Position numbers and translations under genes: made by a program. From NCBI GenBank assembly GCA_902525075.1, contig CABZFV010000002.1, forward strand, positions 62,001-126,000: a stretch of DNA of 64,000 nucleotides, given 5' to 3'. The number at the start of each line of letters is the position of its first letter. The stretch's first letter is position 1. The notes beneath the pieces were generated by a model. It worked only from the letters and a program-made list of their open reading frames with translations. It searched no databases and had not been told where the DNA came from. The stretch comes from an uncultured Prochlorococcus sp. Lineage in GTDB: Bacteria > Cyanobacteriota > Cyanobacteriia > PCC-6307 > Cyanobiaceae. This document shows, one piece after another, positions 29,319 to 46,330 of the stretch.

Positions 29319-30632
29319 ATGAAATCTTTGGATTCAAAAACTCCAAATCAAGTCTGGCACCCAAATATTTGGCCACCTTTTACACAAATCAATAACAGCA
29401 AACCGCAAATAGAAGTAACTCATGGTAAGGATGCCCTCCTATTTACTAAAAATCCTAAAAAAGAGCTAATAGATGCGATTAGTAGTTGGTGGGTAACTCT
29501 TCATGGTCATAGTAACGAATATATTGCGGATGCCATTTTTAATCAATCAAAAAAACTTGAGCAAGTTATATTTGCTGATTTTTTACATCCACAGGCAAAA
29601 AAATTGGCGGAAAGACTTAGTGAATTAACAAAACTAGAAAGATTATTCTTTTCTGATAACGGTTCTACTGCAGTGGAAGTTGCTTTAAAAATTGCCTTCC
29701 AATCATGGCAAAATAGAGGAGAGACAAGAACTCAAATAGTAGCTTTTGATGGCGCTTATCATGGCGATACATTTGGAGCAATGGCTTTAGGTGAGAGAAA
29801 TATTTTTAATGAGAATTTCGATAATCTTATGTTTCCAGTTAGGAGAGTCCCCTGGCCTTCAACTTGGATTAACGATGAAGAAGTAGAAAATAAAGAAAAT
29901 GAGGCGATCCAAAAATTAGAAACTCTACTTAAAACTCCCACAGTTGCAGTAATCCTTGAGCCTCTTGTTCAAGGAGCAGGAGGAATGAATATGGTTAGGC
30001 CTCAGTTTATAAAAAAAGTTTCAGAAATTATAAAAAATAATAATTCTTTGTTAATTGCTGATGAAGTTTTGACTGGGTTTGGAAGATGTGGAAGTCTTTT
30101 TGCGTTTCAAAAGGCAAAAATAGTTCCTGATTTAATAAGTTTTTCAAAAGGTTTAACTGGTGGATTTTTACCAATGGGAATAACTTTATGTAAAGAAAAA
30201 ATTTTTCAATCCTTTATTGATGATTCCCCAAGAAAAACTTTTTGGCATGGGCATAGTTTTACCGCTAATCCTTTAGGTTGTGCTGCGGCAAATGCTAGCC
30301 TTGATTTATTAGAAAAAGAACCACACAAATACCTTTCATTTGAAGAAAAACATTTATTTCACTTAATTAAATTTAAAAACTTACCTTATATAAAAAAAAT
30401 AAGGGTATCCGGCACAATTGCTGCCTTCGATTTAGATATTGGGAACAAAAAAGGTTATTTCAATAATATTGGGAAAGAAATAAAGAGTCTTGCAATTGAG
30501 CAAGGTTTATTTATTAGACCCCTCGGGAATGTTATCTATCTCTTGCCACCTCTCTGTATAACCGATGATCAATTAGAAAAAAGTTACTGGATAATAAGGC
30601 AAATCTTAGAAAATCTTCAGATAGAAATTTAA
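29319..30632 (+). CDS. bioA: adenosylmethionine-8-amino-7-oxononanoate aminotransferase
   Basis: Encodes 437 residues. It uses SAM as amino donor to convert KAPA to DAPA. N-terminal WPPFTQ, the SSWWVTLHGH substrate region, and the PLP-lysine motif SFSKGLTGGFLPMG near residue 277 identify BioA. Together with bioF, bioK, bioC and bioD this leaves only bioB (biotin synthase) outside the window. The stop overlaps the convergent DUF3143 gene by 4 bp. Confidence 0.96.
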   Translation: MKSLDSKTPNQVWHPNIWPPFTQINNSKPQIEVTHGKDALLFTKNPKKELIDAISSWWVTLHGHSNEYIADAIFNQSKKLEQVIFADFLHPQAKKLAERLSELTKLERLFFSDNGSTAVEVALKIAFQSWQNRGETRTQIVAFDGAYHGDTFGAMALGERNIFNENFDNLMFPVRRVPWPSTWINDEEVENKENEAIQKLETLLKTPTVAVILEPLVQGAGGMNMVRPQFIKKVSEIIKNNNSLLIADEVLTGFGRCGSLFAFQKAKIVPDLISFSKGLTGGFLPMGITLCKEKIFQSFIDDSPRKTFWHGHSFTANPLGCAAANASLDLLEKEPHKYLSFEEKHLFHLIKFKNLPYIKKIRVSGTIAAFDLDIGNKKGYFNNIGKEIKSLAIEQGLFIRPLGNVIYLLPPLCITDDQLEKSYWIIRQILENLQIEI

Positions 30633-30886
30633 GGTCCCTGCAGTATTGCATTTTCTACATCTTCTCTATTAATGCAATAGGAAAATAGTCTTTTAGTTTC
30701 TTGTCCTTCACTTTCCCAGATAACACTTAAATCTTCTTGTTCAAAAATAATAGTTGCATTCCAATTTGAAAGTAATAGATACCATTTAGATGGATTATTA
30801 ATATCCTTCACAGCACCTAAATCAGTTAACCACAATTCCAATGATTGCAGTGAATTTTGATTAATAGGTTTTTTAGAGGGATTCAC
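30629..30886 (-). CDS. DUF3143 family small protein
   Basis: Encodes 85 residues. Features such as LQSLELWLTDLGAV and the ending CINREDVENAILQGP match cyanobacterial DUF3143 proteins as I know them. No membrane helix or cofactor motif. The J-domain gene lies just upstream on the same strand (16 bp gap), an association I recall for DUF3143 in other cyanobacteria. Function unknown; a co-chaperone partnership is only inferred from proximity. Confidence 0.75.
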   Translation of the reverse strand: MNPSKKPINQNSLQSLELWLTDLGAVKDINNPSKWYLLLSNWNATIIFEQEDLSVIWESEGQETKRLFSYCINREDVENAILQGP

Positions 30887-30902
30887 AGACTTTTAAAAAA
30901 AA

Positions 30903-31343
30903 TTATTTAATTAGCCAAAGCGGTATTGTCTCTAATTCTTTTCCAGTAAAAGAAGCAATAAAAATTGAACAAATTAAACTTATAGAAATGATGATAATTA
31001 AAAGAAACAACGAAAACAATTCTCCATTCGAAAAAGGTCTTCTATTTCCTATTAAATTTTGATTATTAGAATCGATTACTAAATTATTTAAAACCTCAGT
31101 ATTATTAGAACTTCTAGAGTTTTCTTTTATTTTGTCATCATATATTTTCCTTAAATTACTATTATTTAAATGTTCATAAGCTTCTAGAACTTCTTGAAAT
31201 TTACTTTTAGCAACGTCTATTTCTAATGAAGTTGTATCGGGATGCAACTCAATAGAAAGTTTACAAAATGCCTTTCTTAATTCATGATTGGATGCATTTT
31301 CATTTACACCTAAAATTTTGTAATAGGAAGTTTCCCCTTTCAA
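30903..31343 (-). CDS. membrane-anchored J-domain protein
   Basis: Encodes 146 residues. An N-terminal J-domain (about 5-70) includes the HPD tripeptide (ELHPDTTS, near 34-36), which stimulates DnaK ATPase. A hydrophobic segment around 108-132 (ELFSLFLLIIIISISLICSI) would anchor it in a membrane, with the J-domain cytoplasmic. It lacks the zinc-finger and C-terminal domains of DnaJ, so it is a specialist co-chaperone. It lies next to DUF3143. Client unknown. Confidence 0.87.
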   Translation of the reverse strand: MKGETSYYKILGVNENASNHELRKAFCKLSIELHPDTTSLEIDVAKSKFQEVLEAYEHLNNSNLRKIYDDKIKENSRSSNNTEVLNNLVIDSNNQNLIGNRRPFSNGELFSLFLLIIIISISLICSIFIASFTGKELETIPLWLIK

Positions 31344-31405
31344 AATAATCTTTTATTAATATTGTAATTCTAATAAATTTTTACTAAATAGAATGTATTT
31401 AATGG

Positions 31406-32146
31406 ATGGTTAAAATTCATATTTATAACAAAATGAAAAAACAAAACATTCCAGAAGAACTTCTTTCTTTAATAACTGAAGAAGAAATAAATTTATTTCA
31501 AGAGTTACAAATTAAAATTAAAGAATTAAATAATAAAACCAATCTCACAAGATTAACTGATGGGGATGATTATTGGGTATCTCAAGTTTTTGACAGCATT
31601 TTGCCATTCAAAGCTTTCACGAATATTAATTTTGATAATAAAAAATTTTTAGATATTGGATCAGGTTGTGGCTTCCCAGGTTTAGCTTATGCCATAACTC
31701 ATCCTAATTCTGAGATATACCTAATTGATTCTTTGAAAAAGAAAACAGATGCAATAAAAATTTTAGTTGAACAGATCAATTTCAAAAATAATATTCATGT
31801 AATCAATGATCGTGTTGAGAACTTAGCCCACCAATCGTCAATGAGAAATAATTTTAATATTGCAACAACTAGAGCGGTTAGTAATCCATCAACTGTGTCA
31901 GAGTACATACTACCAATGTTAAAAAAAGAAGGGTTTGGAGTTTTATATTGTGGCAAATGGACGAATGAAGAAAGCAAAAATCTAGATAAAACTTTAGAAA
32001 TTTTAGAAGGGAAAGTTAAAGATAAAAAACAGATACTACTACCAAGAAATAAAGGCACCCGAAATATAATTCTTATTCAACAAAAAAGATTATGCCCTGA
32101 AATTTACCCAAGAAAAGTTGGCAAACCTGAAAAAAATCCATTATGA
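31406..32146 (+). CDS. rsmG: 16S rRNA (guanine-527-N7)-methyltransferase
   Basis: Encodes 246 residues from the ATG at 31406; a second ATG at 31433 would give a start MKKQNIPEELL and may be the true one. The SAM-binding motif DIGSGCGFPGLAYA (about residues 83-96) is the RsmG/GidB signature, and the NIATTRAV segment near 150 is typical. It methylates G527 in 16S rRNA. It converges with the aldo/keto reductase gene with a 2-bp gap. Confidence 0.93.
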   Translation: MVKIHIYNKMKKQNIPEELLSLITEEEINLFQELQIKIKELNNKTNLTRLTDGDDYWVSQVFDSILPFKAFTNINFDNKKFLDIGSGCGFPGLAYAITHPNSEIYLIDSLKKKTDAIKILVEQINFKNNIHVINDRVENLAHQSSMRNNFNIATTRAVSNPSTVSEYILPMLKKEGFGVLYCGKWTNEESKNLDKTLEILEGKVKDKKQILLPRNKGTRNIILIQQKRLCPEIYPRKVGKPEKNPL

Positions 32147-32148
32147 AA

Positions 32149-33342
32149 TTATTCTTTTGATAATCTTTTAGCATTCTTATCTCCAAACTTTTCTTTTAAA
32201 TTTCTCAATTTTCTTATAACTTTTTTTGGATTTATATGACCTTCTAATACTTTCAATAATTGTCCTTCAGAAACATCTACATCTAGTAAATTTGCGTTTA
32301 ATCCTGGGAACCAGTGGCTTCCATTACCAAGCAATTGATATCTAGCTCTTGCATATCCTTCCATACCCAACCAATCAATTAAATTTGAAAGCCAAAGCAG
32401 AACAGGAATATTAATATTTCCCGGCGTATATTCCCAACTTGGTAAATTTCTATTCCAATTTTGATGCCACTCTAGACCTAAGCAATTAATTGATTCCTGC
32501 CTTAATTTGTTAATTATCTTAGGCAAATACTTCTCAGATTCTGATAACAACGAGACAGCTTCTAAATGCAGAGCGAAATCTGTCTCTTTTGAAATACCAA
32601 CACTCAAAGTATGGACATTTTGATTTCTTAAGCAAAAAAGATCATTAAAAACTATAGGATGAAGTGGTTTACACAATTCCAACATTTTTCTTGAGGGAGT
32701 ATGAAGATGTCCCCCTTTATCAGTGGGACTTATTATGAAAACCCCAAGATCATGCTTTTTGGCTAAATTAATAACCTTTGTATTTTCCTGATTAATGAAA
32801 TACCAGTGCAAATTTACATAATCAAATAAGTTTGTTGATATGGCCTTTTCAATAAGTGAAGATTTTCCATGGGTTGAAAATCCAATAGATCCAATTAACT
32901 TTTCTTTTTGAAAATTCCTCAAAATATCAATGCAACCTTCATCTCGAATAGCCTGATGTAAATGTTCAGCAGTGTTTATACCATGTATTGCTAACAAATC
33001 AATTTTTTTAACTTGCAATTTTTCAATACTTGATAATACATCTCGCTCAAAAATTTTCGGATCACTATTTGGTGGAATTTTTGTTTGTATTATATTTGGG
33101 ATTTTCTTATTATTCTTAAAACACATCCCTAATTGCACCTCAGAAGTTCCATAGTACTTGGCGGTTTCTACATGACTTAAGCCATATTGTGTTGCAAGAT
33201 CTAATATATTTTCTACTTTATTTTGTTCTTCGTATGAAACCTCAGAAAAATCTAATTGATCCCAACTTTTTTGAAATCTCATACCACCTAAAGATAAAAC
33301 AGGAATCTTCAGATTGGTTCTACCAAATCTACGATATTGCAT
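32149..33342 (-). CDS. aldo/keto reductase family oxidoreductase
   Basis: Encodes 397 residues. The AKR barrel is recognisable at the N-terminus (RFGRTNLKIPVLSLGGMRF). Catalytic residues: Y64 (ETAKYYG), K88 (IQTKIPP) and H119 (LAIHGI). The usual aspartate of the tetrad is glutamate (E59), which may alter activity. The protein is about 60-80 residues longer than simple AKRs, with a C-terminal helical extension of the kind seen in the subgroup paired with iron-sulfur proteins. The extension here has no CxxC motif. The ferredoxin gene precedes it by 10 bp on the same strand, suggesting a redox pair. Substrate unknown. Confidence 0.85.
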   Translation of the reverse strand: MQYRRFGRTNLKIPVLSLGGMRFQKSWDQLDFSEVSYEEQNKVENILDLATQYGLSHVETAKYYGTSEVQLGMCFKNNKKIPNIIQTKIPPNSDPKIFERDVLSSIEKLQVKKIDLLAIHGINTAEHLHQAIRDEGCIDILRNFQKEKLIGSIGFSTHGKSSLIEKAISTNLFDYVNLHWYFINQENTKVINLAKKHDLGVFIISPTDKGGHLHTPSRKMLELCKPLHPIVFNDLFCLRNQNVHTLSVGISKETDFALHLEAVSLLSESEKYLPKIINKLRQESINCLGLEWHQNWNRNLPSWEYTPGNINIPVLLWLSNLIDWLGMEGYARARYQLLGNGSHWFPGLNANLLDVDVSEGQLLKVLEGHINPKKVIRKLRNLKEKFGDKNAKRLSKE

Positions 33343-33352
33343 CTTTTTGATA

Positions 33353-33712
33353 TTAGTGCTTATTCATTCTCGGAGGCTTTCCAAATGTTTGAAACATATC
33401 CCTATCGAGGCTATTCTCTAAATCATCCAATTTTTCAAATTTGACCCAATGAATACAATCAACAGGACATGTATCTATTGCTTCTTGTATGACATCAGAA
33501 CTATCTCCATCTTGCCTAATAGCTCGACTTCTACCATGAAATTCATCAACAATGAAAGTGTTCGAAGCGACGTGAACGCAGTATTGACAACCAATACACT
33601 TAGCTTCATCAACCCATACAGCTTTCTCGGCTAACTGACCACCTAAAACTGGCTCCCAGCCTGTAATCTCAATATTTTCTTCAGTATTATGAAATGGATC
33701 TGTAAAATCCAT
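33353..33712 (-). CDS. [4Fe-4S] ferredoxin-like protein
   Basis: Encodes 119 residues. Cysteines in KCIGCQYCVHVAS and TCPVDCIHWV can hold one [4Fe-4S] cluster (perhaps [3Fe-4S]); the classical fourth cysteine after the first motif is absent. The N-terminal 25 residues are a short extension (DPFHNTEENIEI). It is an electron carrier of the cyanobacterial/plant single-cluster type. It lies 9 bp after the Ycf35 gene and 10 bp before the aldo/keto reductase gene. Confidence 0.88.
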   Translation of the reverse strand: MDFTDPFHNTEENIEITGWEPVLGGQLAEKAVWVDEAKCIGCQYCVHVASNTFIVDEFHGRSRAIRQDGDSSDVIQEAIDTCPVDCIHWVKFEKLDDLENSLDRDMFQTFGKPPRMNKH

Positions 33713-33721
33713 ATGTTGACA

Positions 33722-34114
33722 TTAGTTTTCCCACTTAGTTAAGACCAATTCAATAGAACCATCATTTTTATTTTTTTGTTCTACGATTTGATATCCATCT
33801 TCTTGCGTTTTAGACATGATTGTTTGGTAAGCATACATTTGTGTAACTTTTGAGATAAATCTTTCTACTGGAATCTCAAATTTCCATAGATCAAGGTCAG
33901 TAACTAATTCATATGCATTAGAATTATTATCCCATTTAAATCCAACTTGGGTATCACCAGGTAAATGCATGCTTATATCAACGGCTGTGAATTGACCTTT
34001 ATATCCTTTTACAAACTTTTCTTCTTGATTAATACTATAACCAAAATGATTTAAAGCCTTAATTAATGGCTCTGCTTCTTTGAGCTGGGTTTTAATCGTA
34101 CTAAAATGTGACAT
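33722..34114 (-). CDS. ycf35: Ycf35 (DUF1257) protein
   Basis: Encodes 130 residues. The start MSHFSTIKTQLKEAEPL and the body (GYSINQEEKFVKGYKGQ, DLWKFEIPVERFISKVTQMY) match Ycf35/DUF1257, found in cyanobacteria and some red-algal plastids. Function is unknown. It overlaps the DUF2997 gene by 14 bp and both precede the ferredoxin gene. The conserved DUF2997-DUF1257 pairing suggests the two proteins act together. Confidence 0.88.
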   Translation of the reverse strand: MSHFSTIKTQLKEAEPLIKALNHFGYSINQEEKFVKGYKGQFTAVDISMHLPGDTQVGFKWDNNSNAYELVTDLDLWKFEIPVERFISKVTQMYAYQTIMSKTQEDGYQIVEQKNKNDGSIELVLTKWEN

Positions 34115-34325
34115 TAGATTCGTTATTTAATTGTGTTAAGTTTTCACTTTGATTAGAGATGAAAGCATCAGATGTTTTATTCTTAACTGTTACTTTACCG
34201 AGAGCGTCTTCGAGATTTTTTGTAGCTTCATTACATGAACTACCAGTAAAACCTTCTACTGACTCTTCGACTCTACCGTCTTGATGAATTTTGAATCTTA
34301 ATGTTTTTTGAGGCATTAAATTCAA
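34101..34325 (-). CDS. DUF2997 family small protein
   Basis: Encodes 74 residues. The start LMPQKTLRFKIHQDGRVEESVEGFTGSSC and the following ATKNLEDALGKV region match DUF2997 (first residues quoted in part: LRFKIHQDGRVEESV, GFTGSSC). Cys30-region GSSCNEA is conserved in the family as I recall it. The gene overlaps ycf35 by 14 bp, so translation is coupled. The function is unknown; the constant neighbour is DUF1257. Confidence 0.82.
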   Translation of the reverse strand: MNLMPQKTLRFKIHQDGRVEESVEGFTGSSCNEATKNLEDALGKVTVKNKTSDAFISNQSENLTQLNNESNVTF

Positions 34326-34464
34326 GTAGTGAGTAATTTTACTTTATACAGAATAACGAAAATTTTTTGTTTCAGTTGGTACAAGTTAATTAATTTTAAT
34401 TTTTATATTGAATATCTGATAATTTAATTTATTAGGCAGCTATTGGTGTGAAAAATTAAATTAT

Positions 34465-35232
34465 TTAGTTATAAAAACCTTGCATTCCCATTGAATCCAA
34501 GGCAGTTTTTGCTTCTTCCATAACTGAGGGTTCTTTATCGAAAAGAGCTATCTTGGTGCATTCATCAACGAAACTTTCTTGAAATGTATTATCTAATTTT
34601 TCGTACAATCTACACAAAGACCAGATGCAATTACTTCTTACGCCCGGTTCATTATCTATTTTTAAACTTATTAAAAGTTGTTCTGCTGCCAATTGAGCAT
34701 TTTTCAAAGAAACATTTCCGATTTCAGCTAAAGAACTAGATGACCATAATCTTACTGCGGCTACATCGTTCTTCAAAGCATTTATTAATGGCTCCAAAAC
34801 AATTTGGTTATCATAATTAGCTAAGCTCCAAGCTGTCGCTCTTCTGACATAAGCATTATCGTCAGTCTTCAAAAGACTAACAAGTTTCTCGACCGCGCTA
34901 GGACATGGATTACGACCCAAAGCATATACAACACTCATTCTTTCAACAGGACAAGGTTGATCAAGTAATGGTAACAAAAGGGGAAAAGATCTTGAATCTC
35001 TATATTCACAAAATATTCTTAATCCCTGTATTCTCTCTTCTCTATTACCTTTTAGCATTTTTAATGCTTCATTGCACTCCTGAGTTATATTTAAACCTTT
35101 TGGGAAAGAATCTTCATCAATTTGTTCTAAAGGATCTATTTCAATTTCTAAGGCCAATTCTCTCGCTAAAACATCTGGATCAACAGCGATATCAACCAAG
35201 CTTTCTTTATTAGGATCCCTATTTTTTGTCAT
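34465..35232 (-). CDS. HEAT-repeat protein
   Basis: Encodes 255 residues. From about residue 60 there are four or five helical repeats of about 31 residues, each with the R-x-A-(A/T)-x-x-L pattern, for example YVRRATAWSLANYDNQIVLE and VRLWSSSSLAEIG. Phycobilin lyases of the E/F type share such repeats, but this organism type has little phycobiliprotein. It may therefore serve as a scaffold, or in pigment or photosystem assembly. No catalytic motif is visible. The first 55 residues are acidic and repeat-free. It is a real gene; the partner is unknown. Confidence 0.82.
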   Translation of the reverse strand: MTKNRDPNKESLVDIAVDPDVLARELALEIEIDPLEQIDEDSFPKGLNITQECNEALKMLKGNREERIQGLRIFCEYRDSRSFPLLLPLLDQPCPVERMSVVYALGRNPCPSAVEKLVSLLKTDDNAYVRRATAWSLANYDNQIVLEPLINALKNDVAAVRLWSSSSLAEIGNVSLKNAQLAAEQLLISLKIDNEPGVRSNCIWSLCRLYEKLDNTFQESFVDECTKIALFDKEPSVMEEAKTALDSMGMQGFYN

Positions 35233-35250
35233 TTCAAAAAACTAAAAATA

Positions 35251-35397
35251 TTAATTTATGGGGGCAGGAGACAACATATCTCCTGGCAACCAAATTCTTG
35301 CACTAACAGCAAAAAAGGCAATCCCAAAGAGTGAGACGATAGCGAAAGGTAAAATTTTTGTCTTAATAAAACCCAAGGTTTTAAAATTATTTAACAC
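35251..35397 (-). CDS. small single-helix membrane protein, 48 aa
   Basis: On the minus strand a GTG at 35397 opens a 48-codon frame ending in TAA at 35251-35253. An in-frame stop lies shortly upstream, so GTG (or a nearby ATT/ATC) is the only start. The product has a basic N-terminus (NNFKTLGFIKTK), one hydrophobic helix (about 16-33, ILPFAIVSLFGIAFFAVSA) and a short tail RIWLPGDMLSPAPIN. It resembles the many small photosystem or NDH-associated helices of cyanobacteria, but I cannot assign it to one. It lies 18 bp before the HEAT gene on the same strand. Confidence 0.65.
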   Translation of the reverse strand: MLNNFKTLGFIKTKILPFAIVSLFGIAFFAVSARIWLPGDMLSPAPIN

Positions 35398-35445
35398 AAT
35401 GATAACCTGTTTAAGAGACTTTTAAAAAATTTTTATTAGATAATA

Positions 35446-36504
<1,059 letters not shown>

Positions 36505-36521
36505 TTAAGTAAAAACTATTT

Positions 36522-36677
<156 letters not shown>

Positions 36678-36727
36678 TTACAAATTAAAAAACCATTCTA
36701 GTCATTAAAAATAATAATAGATAATAT

Positions 36728-40855
<4,128 letters not shown>

Positions 40856-40862
40856 TTAAAGA

Positions 40863-42788
<1,926 letters not shown>

Positions 42789-42815
42789 TTAAATTAAAAG
42801 GTTTTAATCGAGTAT

Positions 42816-45800
42816 TTAATCTTCCTCATATTCAGAGGTTCCGAGTGATTCGTAAGTTGGCCTTGATGGAGTATTTCTTCTCGGATTGATATCTTGCATT
42901 AAATCTACCTCTTTTCCTTCGTCTGTATAAACCCCTATATCCAAGCCTAATGATTGTAATTCTCTCATAAGAACTTTAAATGACTCAGGGGTACCAGGCC
43001 TTGGGATCGGTTTACCTTTTACGATCGCATTAAGCGCTTCATTTCTCCCTTGCATATCATCAGATTTAACTGTTAACAATTCTTGAAGAGTATAAGCGGC
43101 TCCATAAGCTTCAAGAGCCCATACTTCCATTTCTCCTAGCCTTTGTCCACCTTGCTGAGCTTTACCGCCCAAGGGTTGCTGTGTAACCAAAGAGTAAGGA
43201 CCAGTAGATCTTGCATGAATTTTATCATCCACCAAATGGACTAATTTGAGGAAGTGCGAGTATCCGACAGCAACTGGCTGATCAAAGGGTTCCCCGGTTC
43301 TACCATCTTTAAGTAATAGCTTTCCAGGATCTTCAGGATTATAAACCCATGCTTTACCTGGCTGTTTCGAAGCTTCCTCTAAAAATGCTTGAACAGTTTG
43401 ATGTGATTTTTCAGCTCCATACATTTCATCAAATGGAACAACTTTAACCCGGCAATTTAAGTTGGAGGCTGCCCAGCCCATCAATAATTCAAAAACTTGA
43501 CCTACATTCATCCTACTTGGAACACCTAAAGGATTAAGAACTATGTCCACAGGGGTTCCATCAGGTAAATAAGGCATATCTTCTCTTGGTAAGATTCTGC
43601 TAATAATTCCTTTATTTCCATGCCTCCCTGCCATTTTGTCACCCACTTGAATTTTCCTTCTCTGGGCCACATAAACTCTAACAACCATATTGGCTCCTGG
43701 AGGTAATTCATCACCTTGTTCTCTAGTATAAATGCGAACATCCAAAACCCTTCCCTTTTCAGTTTTAGGTACCCTGAGGGAATTATCTCTCACATCTCGA
43801 GCCTTTTCGCCGAAAATAGCTCTCAACAGTTTTTCTTCAGGTGGTTGGTCTGATTCCCCTTTTGGAGTAACTTTGCCTACAAGAATATCTCCACTCTCAA
43901 CAAAAGCACCAATCCTAATAATTCCCATCTCATCAAGATTATTCAAGCTTTCTTCAGAGATATTAGGAATCTCTCTTGTGATTTCTTCAGGCCCTAGCTT
44001 CGTTTGTCTTGCTTCAATTTCATATTTTTCGATATGTACTGAGGTATATAAATCATCAGTTACCATTCTCTCGCTCACAAGTATGGCGTCTTCATAGTTG
44101 TATCCCTCCCATGGCATGTAAGCAATTAAAACATTTTGGCCAAGGGCTATTTCTCCTCCTTCACATGCGGAGCCATCTGCTAAAACCTGTCCAGATATAA
44201 CTTTATCTCCAATTTTCACTATAGGTCTTTGGTTGAGGCAGGTATCTTGATTTGATCTTTGATATTTCTGAAGATAGTGAAAATGTTCATTACCATGCTC
44301 ATCTTTAACAACAATCTCATTAGCGTCTACATAAGATACAGTTCCATTAACTTTTGTTATGGGGACCATTCCAGAATCTCTTGCAACTTGAGATTCTAAA
44401 CCTGTTCCAACTAAAGGACGTTCTGGCCTTAGCAATGGAACGGCTTGTCGTTGCATATTTGATCCCATGAGAGCTCTATTTGCATCATCATGTTCCAAGA
44501 AAGGAATAAGTGAAGTAGCAACTGAAATCACCTGCACCGGAGAAAGCTGAACGTAATCAACTTGATGAGGAGGGACTTTTTCAAAATCCTGTCTATATCT
44601 TACTGGTATTAGATTTGCAATTATATTACCTTCCTTATCAGTCGCTACGTCGCCTGGAGCCACTCTACACTCATCTTCTAAATCAGCAGAAAGATAAACT
44701 GGATTACCTTCCTTATTAACTTTACCGTTATTAACTTCCCAAAAAGGTGTTTCAATAAAACCGTACTCATTAACTCTTGCGTGGGTAGCTAAAGAATTTA
44801 TAAGTCCTGCATTTGGACCTTCAGGAGTCTCGATAGGACATAATCTCCCATAATGTGAAGGGTGAATATCTCTTACAGCAAAGCCCGCTCTTTCTCGAGT
44901 TAACCCCCCTGGACCTAATGCTGATATTCTTCTCTTATGTGTTAATTCAGCAAGAGGATTAGTTTGATCCATGAACTGACTTAATTGACTGGAGCCAAAA
45001 AATTCCTTTATGGCAGCGACCAAAGGTTTGGGATTTACTAGTTGAGCGGGAGTTAAAGAATCTGTTTCTCCTACAGTCATTCTTTCTTTAATAATTCTTT
45101 CTAAACGATTAAGTCCAACCCGAACTTGATTTTGAAGAAGTTCTCCTACAGATCTAACCCTTCGATTACCAAGATGATCAATGTCATCCAAGCTAGCGCC
45201 TCCAATATCTAATTCAAGATTAATTAAATAATCAATAGTAGAAAGAACATCTTCATGAGTAAGTGTTCTCACATCGTCTGGGACGGTAAGTCTCAATTTT
45301 TTATTTATTTTATATCTCCCAACTCGGCCTAAATCATATCTTTTGGGATCAAAGAATCTACTGTGTAATAGCTGTTGTCCGCCAGAAACAGAGGGTGGTT
45401 CACCAGGACGTAGCTTCTTGTATAGCTCAAGTAATGCCTGATCTTCTGAATTAATACCCTCGTCATTAGCTGACTCAATTGAGCTTTGATAAAACTCAGG
45501 ATGCCTAAGTTTATCCACCACATCATTATCTGAAAGACCCATCGCCCTCATAAGAACATGAGCATTAATTTTTCTAGTTTTATCAACTCTCACATAAAGT
45601 AAATTATTTTTGTCAGTCTCGAATTTTAACCATGCTCCTCTATTAGGGATAACGCTAGCGTTGTAAGTTCTTCGACCATTTTTATCCAACTCATCTTTGA
45701 AATATACTCCAGGGCTTCGAACAATTTGATTAACAATAACTCTTTCTGCTCCATTGATAATGAAAGTTCCTCTTTCAGTCATTAACGGTAGTTCGCCAAT

Positions 45801-46109
45801 AAATACTTCTTGTTCTTTAATTTCCCCTGTCTCTTTATTAATTAACCTACAAATTACATACATCTGGGATGCAAATGTAGCATCTCTTCTTTTGGCTTCC
45901 TCAACATCATGTCTAGGTCTTTTTAACCTGTACTCTTCACCGATGAAGTGTAATTCTAATTTACCTGTGTAATCAGAAATGGGGGAAAAATTTTGTAATT
46001 CTTCTATTAAACCCTTTTCCAAAAACCATTTAAAGCTTGCTCTTTGTACTTCAACTAAATCTGGTAGATAAGTAGCTGTTTTTGCTACCTGTAAAGCGCT
46101 ACTGCTCAT
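42816..46109 (-). CDS. rpoB: RNA polymerase subunit beta
   Basis: Encodes 1097 residues, the short cyanobacterial form of beta. The rifampicin-region residues [20 protein letters not shown] (about 370-390) and the flap, plus the conserved C-terminal [19 protein letters not shown], are in place. Beta binds DNA, RNA and the catalytic Mg via the beta' loop. It is the first gene of the rpo operon; its promoter should lie in the 46110-46330 gap. A clean start ATG at 46109. Confidence 0.98.
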   Translation of the reverse strand: MSSSALQVAKTATYLPDLVEVQRASFKWFLEKGLIEELQNFSPISDYTGKLELHFIGEEYRLKRPRHDVEEAKRRDATFASQMYVICRLINKETGEIKEQEVFIGELPLMTERGTFIINGAERVIVNQIVRSPGVYFKDELDKNGRRTYNASVIPNRGAWLKFETDKNNLLYVRVDKTRKINAHVLMRAMGLSDNDVVDKLRHPEFYQSSIESANDEGINSEDQALLELYKKLRPGEPPSVSGGQQLLHSRFFDPKRYDLGRVGRYKINKKLRLTVPDDVRTLTHEDVLSTIDYLINLELDIGGASLDDIDHLGNRRVRSVGELLQNQVRVGLNRLERIIKERMTVGETDSLTPAQLVNPKPLVAAIKEFFGSSQLSQFMDQTNPLAELTHKRRISALGPGGLTRERAGFAVRDIHPSHYGRLCPIETPEGPNAGLINSLATHARVNEYGFIETPFWEVNNGKVNKEGNPVYLSADLEDECRVAPGDVATDKEGNIIANLIPVRYRQDFEKVPPHQVDYVQLSPVQVISVATSLIPFLEHDDANRALMGSNMQRQAVPLLRPERPLVGTGLESQVARDSGMVPITKVNGTVSYVDANEIVVKDEHGNEHFHYLQKYQRSNQDTCLNQRPIVKIGDKVISGQVLADGSACEGGEIALGQNVLIAYMPWEGYNYEDAILVSERMVTDDLYTSVHIEKYEIEARQTKLGPEEITREIPNISEESLNNLDEMGIIRIGAFVESGDILVGKVTPKGESDQPPEEKLLRAIFGEKARDVRDNSLRVPKTEKGRVLDVRIYTREQGDELPPGANMVVRVYVAQRRKIQVGDKMAGRHGNKGIISRILPREDMPYLPDGTPVDIVLNPLGVPSRMNVGQVFELLMGWAASNLNCRVKVVPFDEMYGAEKSHQTVQAFLEEASKQPGKAWVYNPEDPGKLLLKDGRTGEPFDQPVAVGYSHFLKLVHLVDDKIHARSTGPYSLVTQQPLGGKAQQGGQRLGEMEVWALEAYGAAYTLQELLTVKSDDMQGRNEALNAIVKGKPIPRPGTPESFKVLMRELQSLGLDIGVYTDEGKEVDLMQDINPRRNTPSRPTYESLGTSEYEED

Positions 46110-46217
46110 CCAAGAAAACCTGCGATTTTGTGAGATTTACTATTTACTTTTAATTTACTCAATAATTAGTCTTTTAACTTTTCAAGAAAATGAGATCAAT
46201 AAATAAATCTCGATTTC

Positions 46218-46263
46218 AAAAAAAAAAAAACAATCAGATAAAAAGAATTAAATTTTATTTAAT
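46218..46263 (-). terminator. possible weak terminator after tatD
   Basis: On the minus strand an all-A/T palindrome (ATTAAAT, loop AAA, ATTTAAT, positions 46247-46263) is followed 16 nt later by a run of 13 Ts (46218-46230). The stem is too weak and too far from the T-run for a confident call. It sits between tatD and rpoB, where a separation of transcripts is expected. Confidence 0.3.
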
Positions 46264-46330
46264 GCTGATAAATGATAACTGTCTTTGTTAAAGTCAAAAA
46301 ATTAAGAAAAATTTCCAGTAATTTCTAATT

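Noticed and set aside
34905..35213. 102-aa plus-strand ORF
   Set aside because: It lies wholly antisense to the HEAT-repeat gene, with Leu/His-rich low-complexity typical of a shadow frame.
34465..35232. Phycobilin lyase (CpcE/F-like) call for the HEAT protein
   Set aside because: The repeats alone do not prove lyase function, and no phycobiliprotein gene is near; kept as a generic HEAT-repeat protein.
43732..44097. 121-aa plus-strand ORF inside rpoB
   Set aside because: Shadow of the highly conserved rpoB sequence; Ser-rich frame without domain features.
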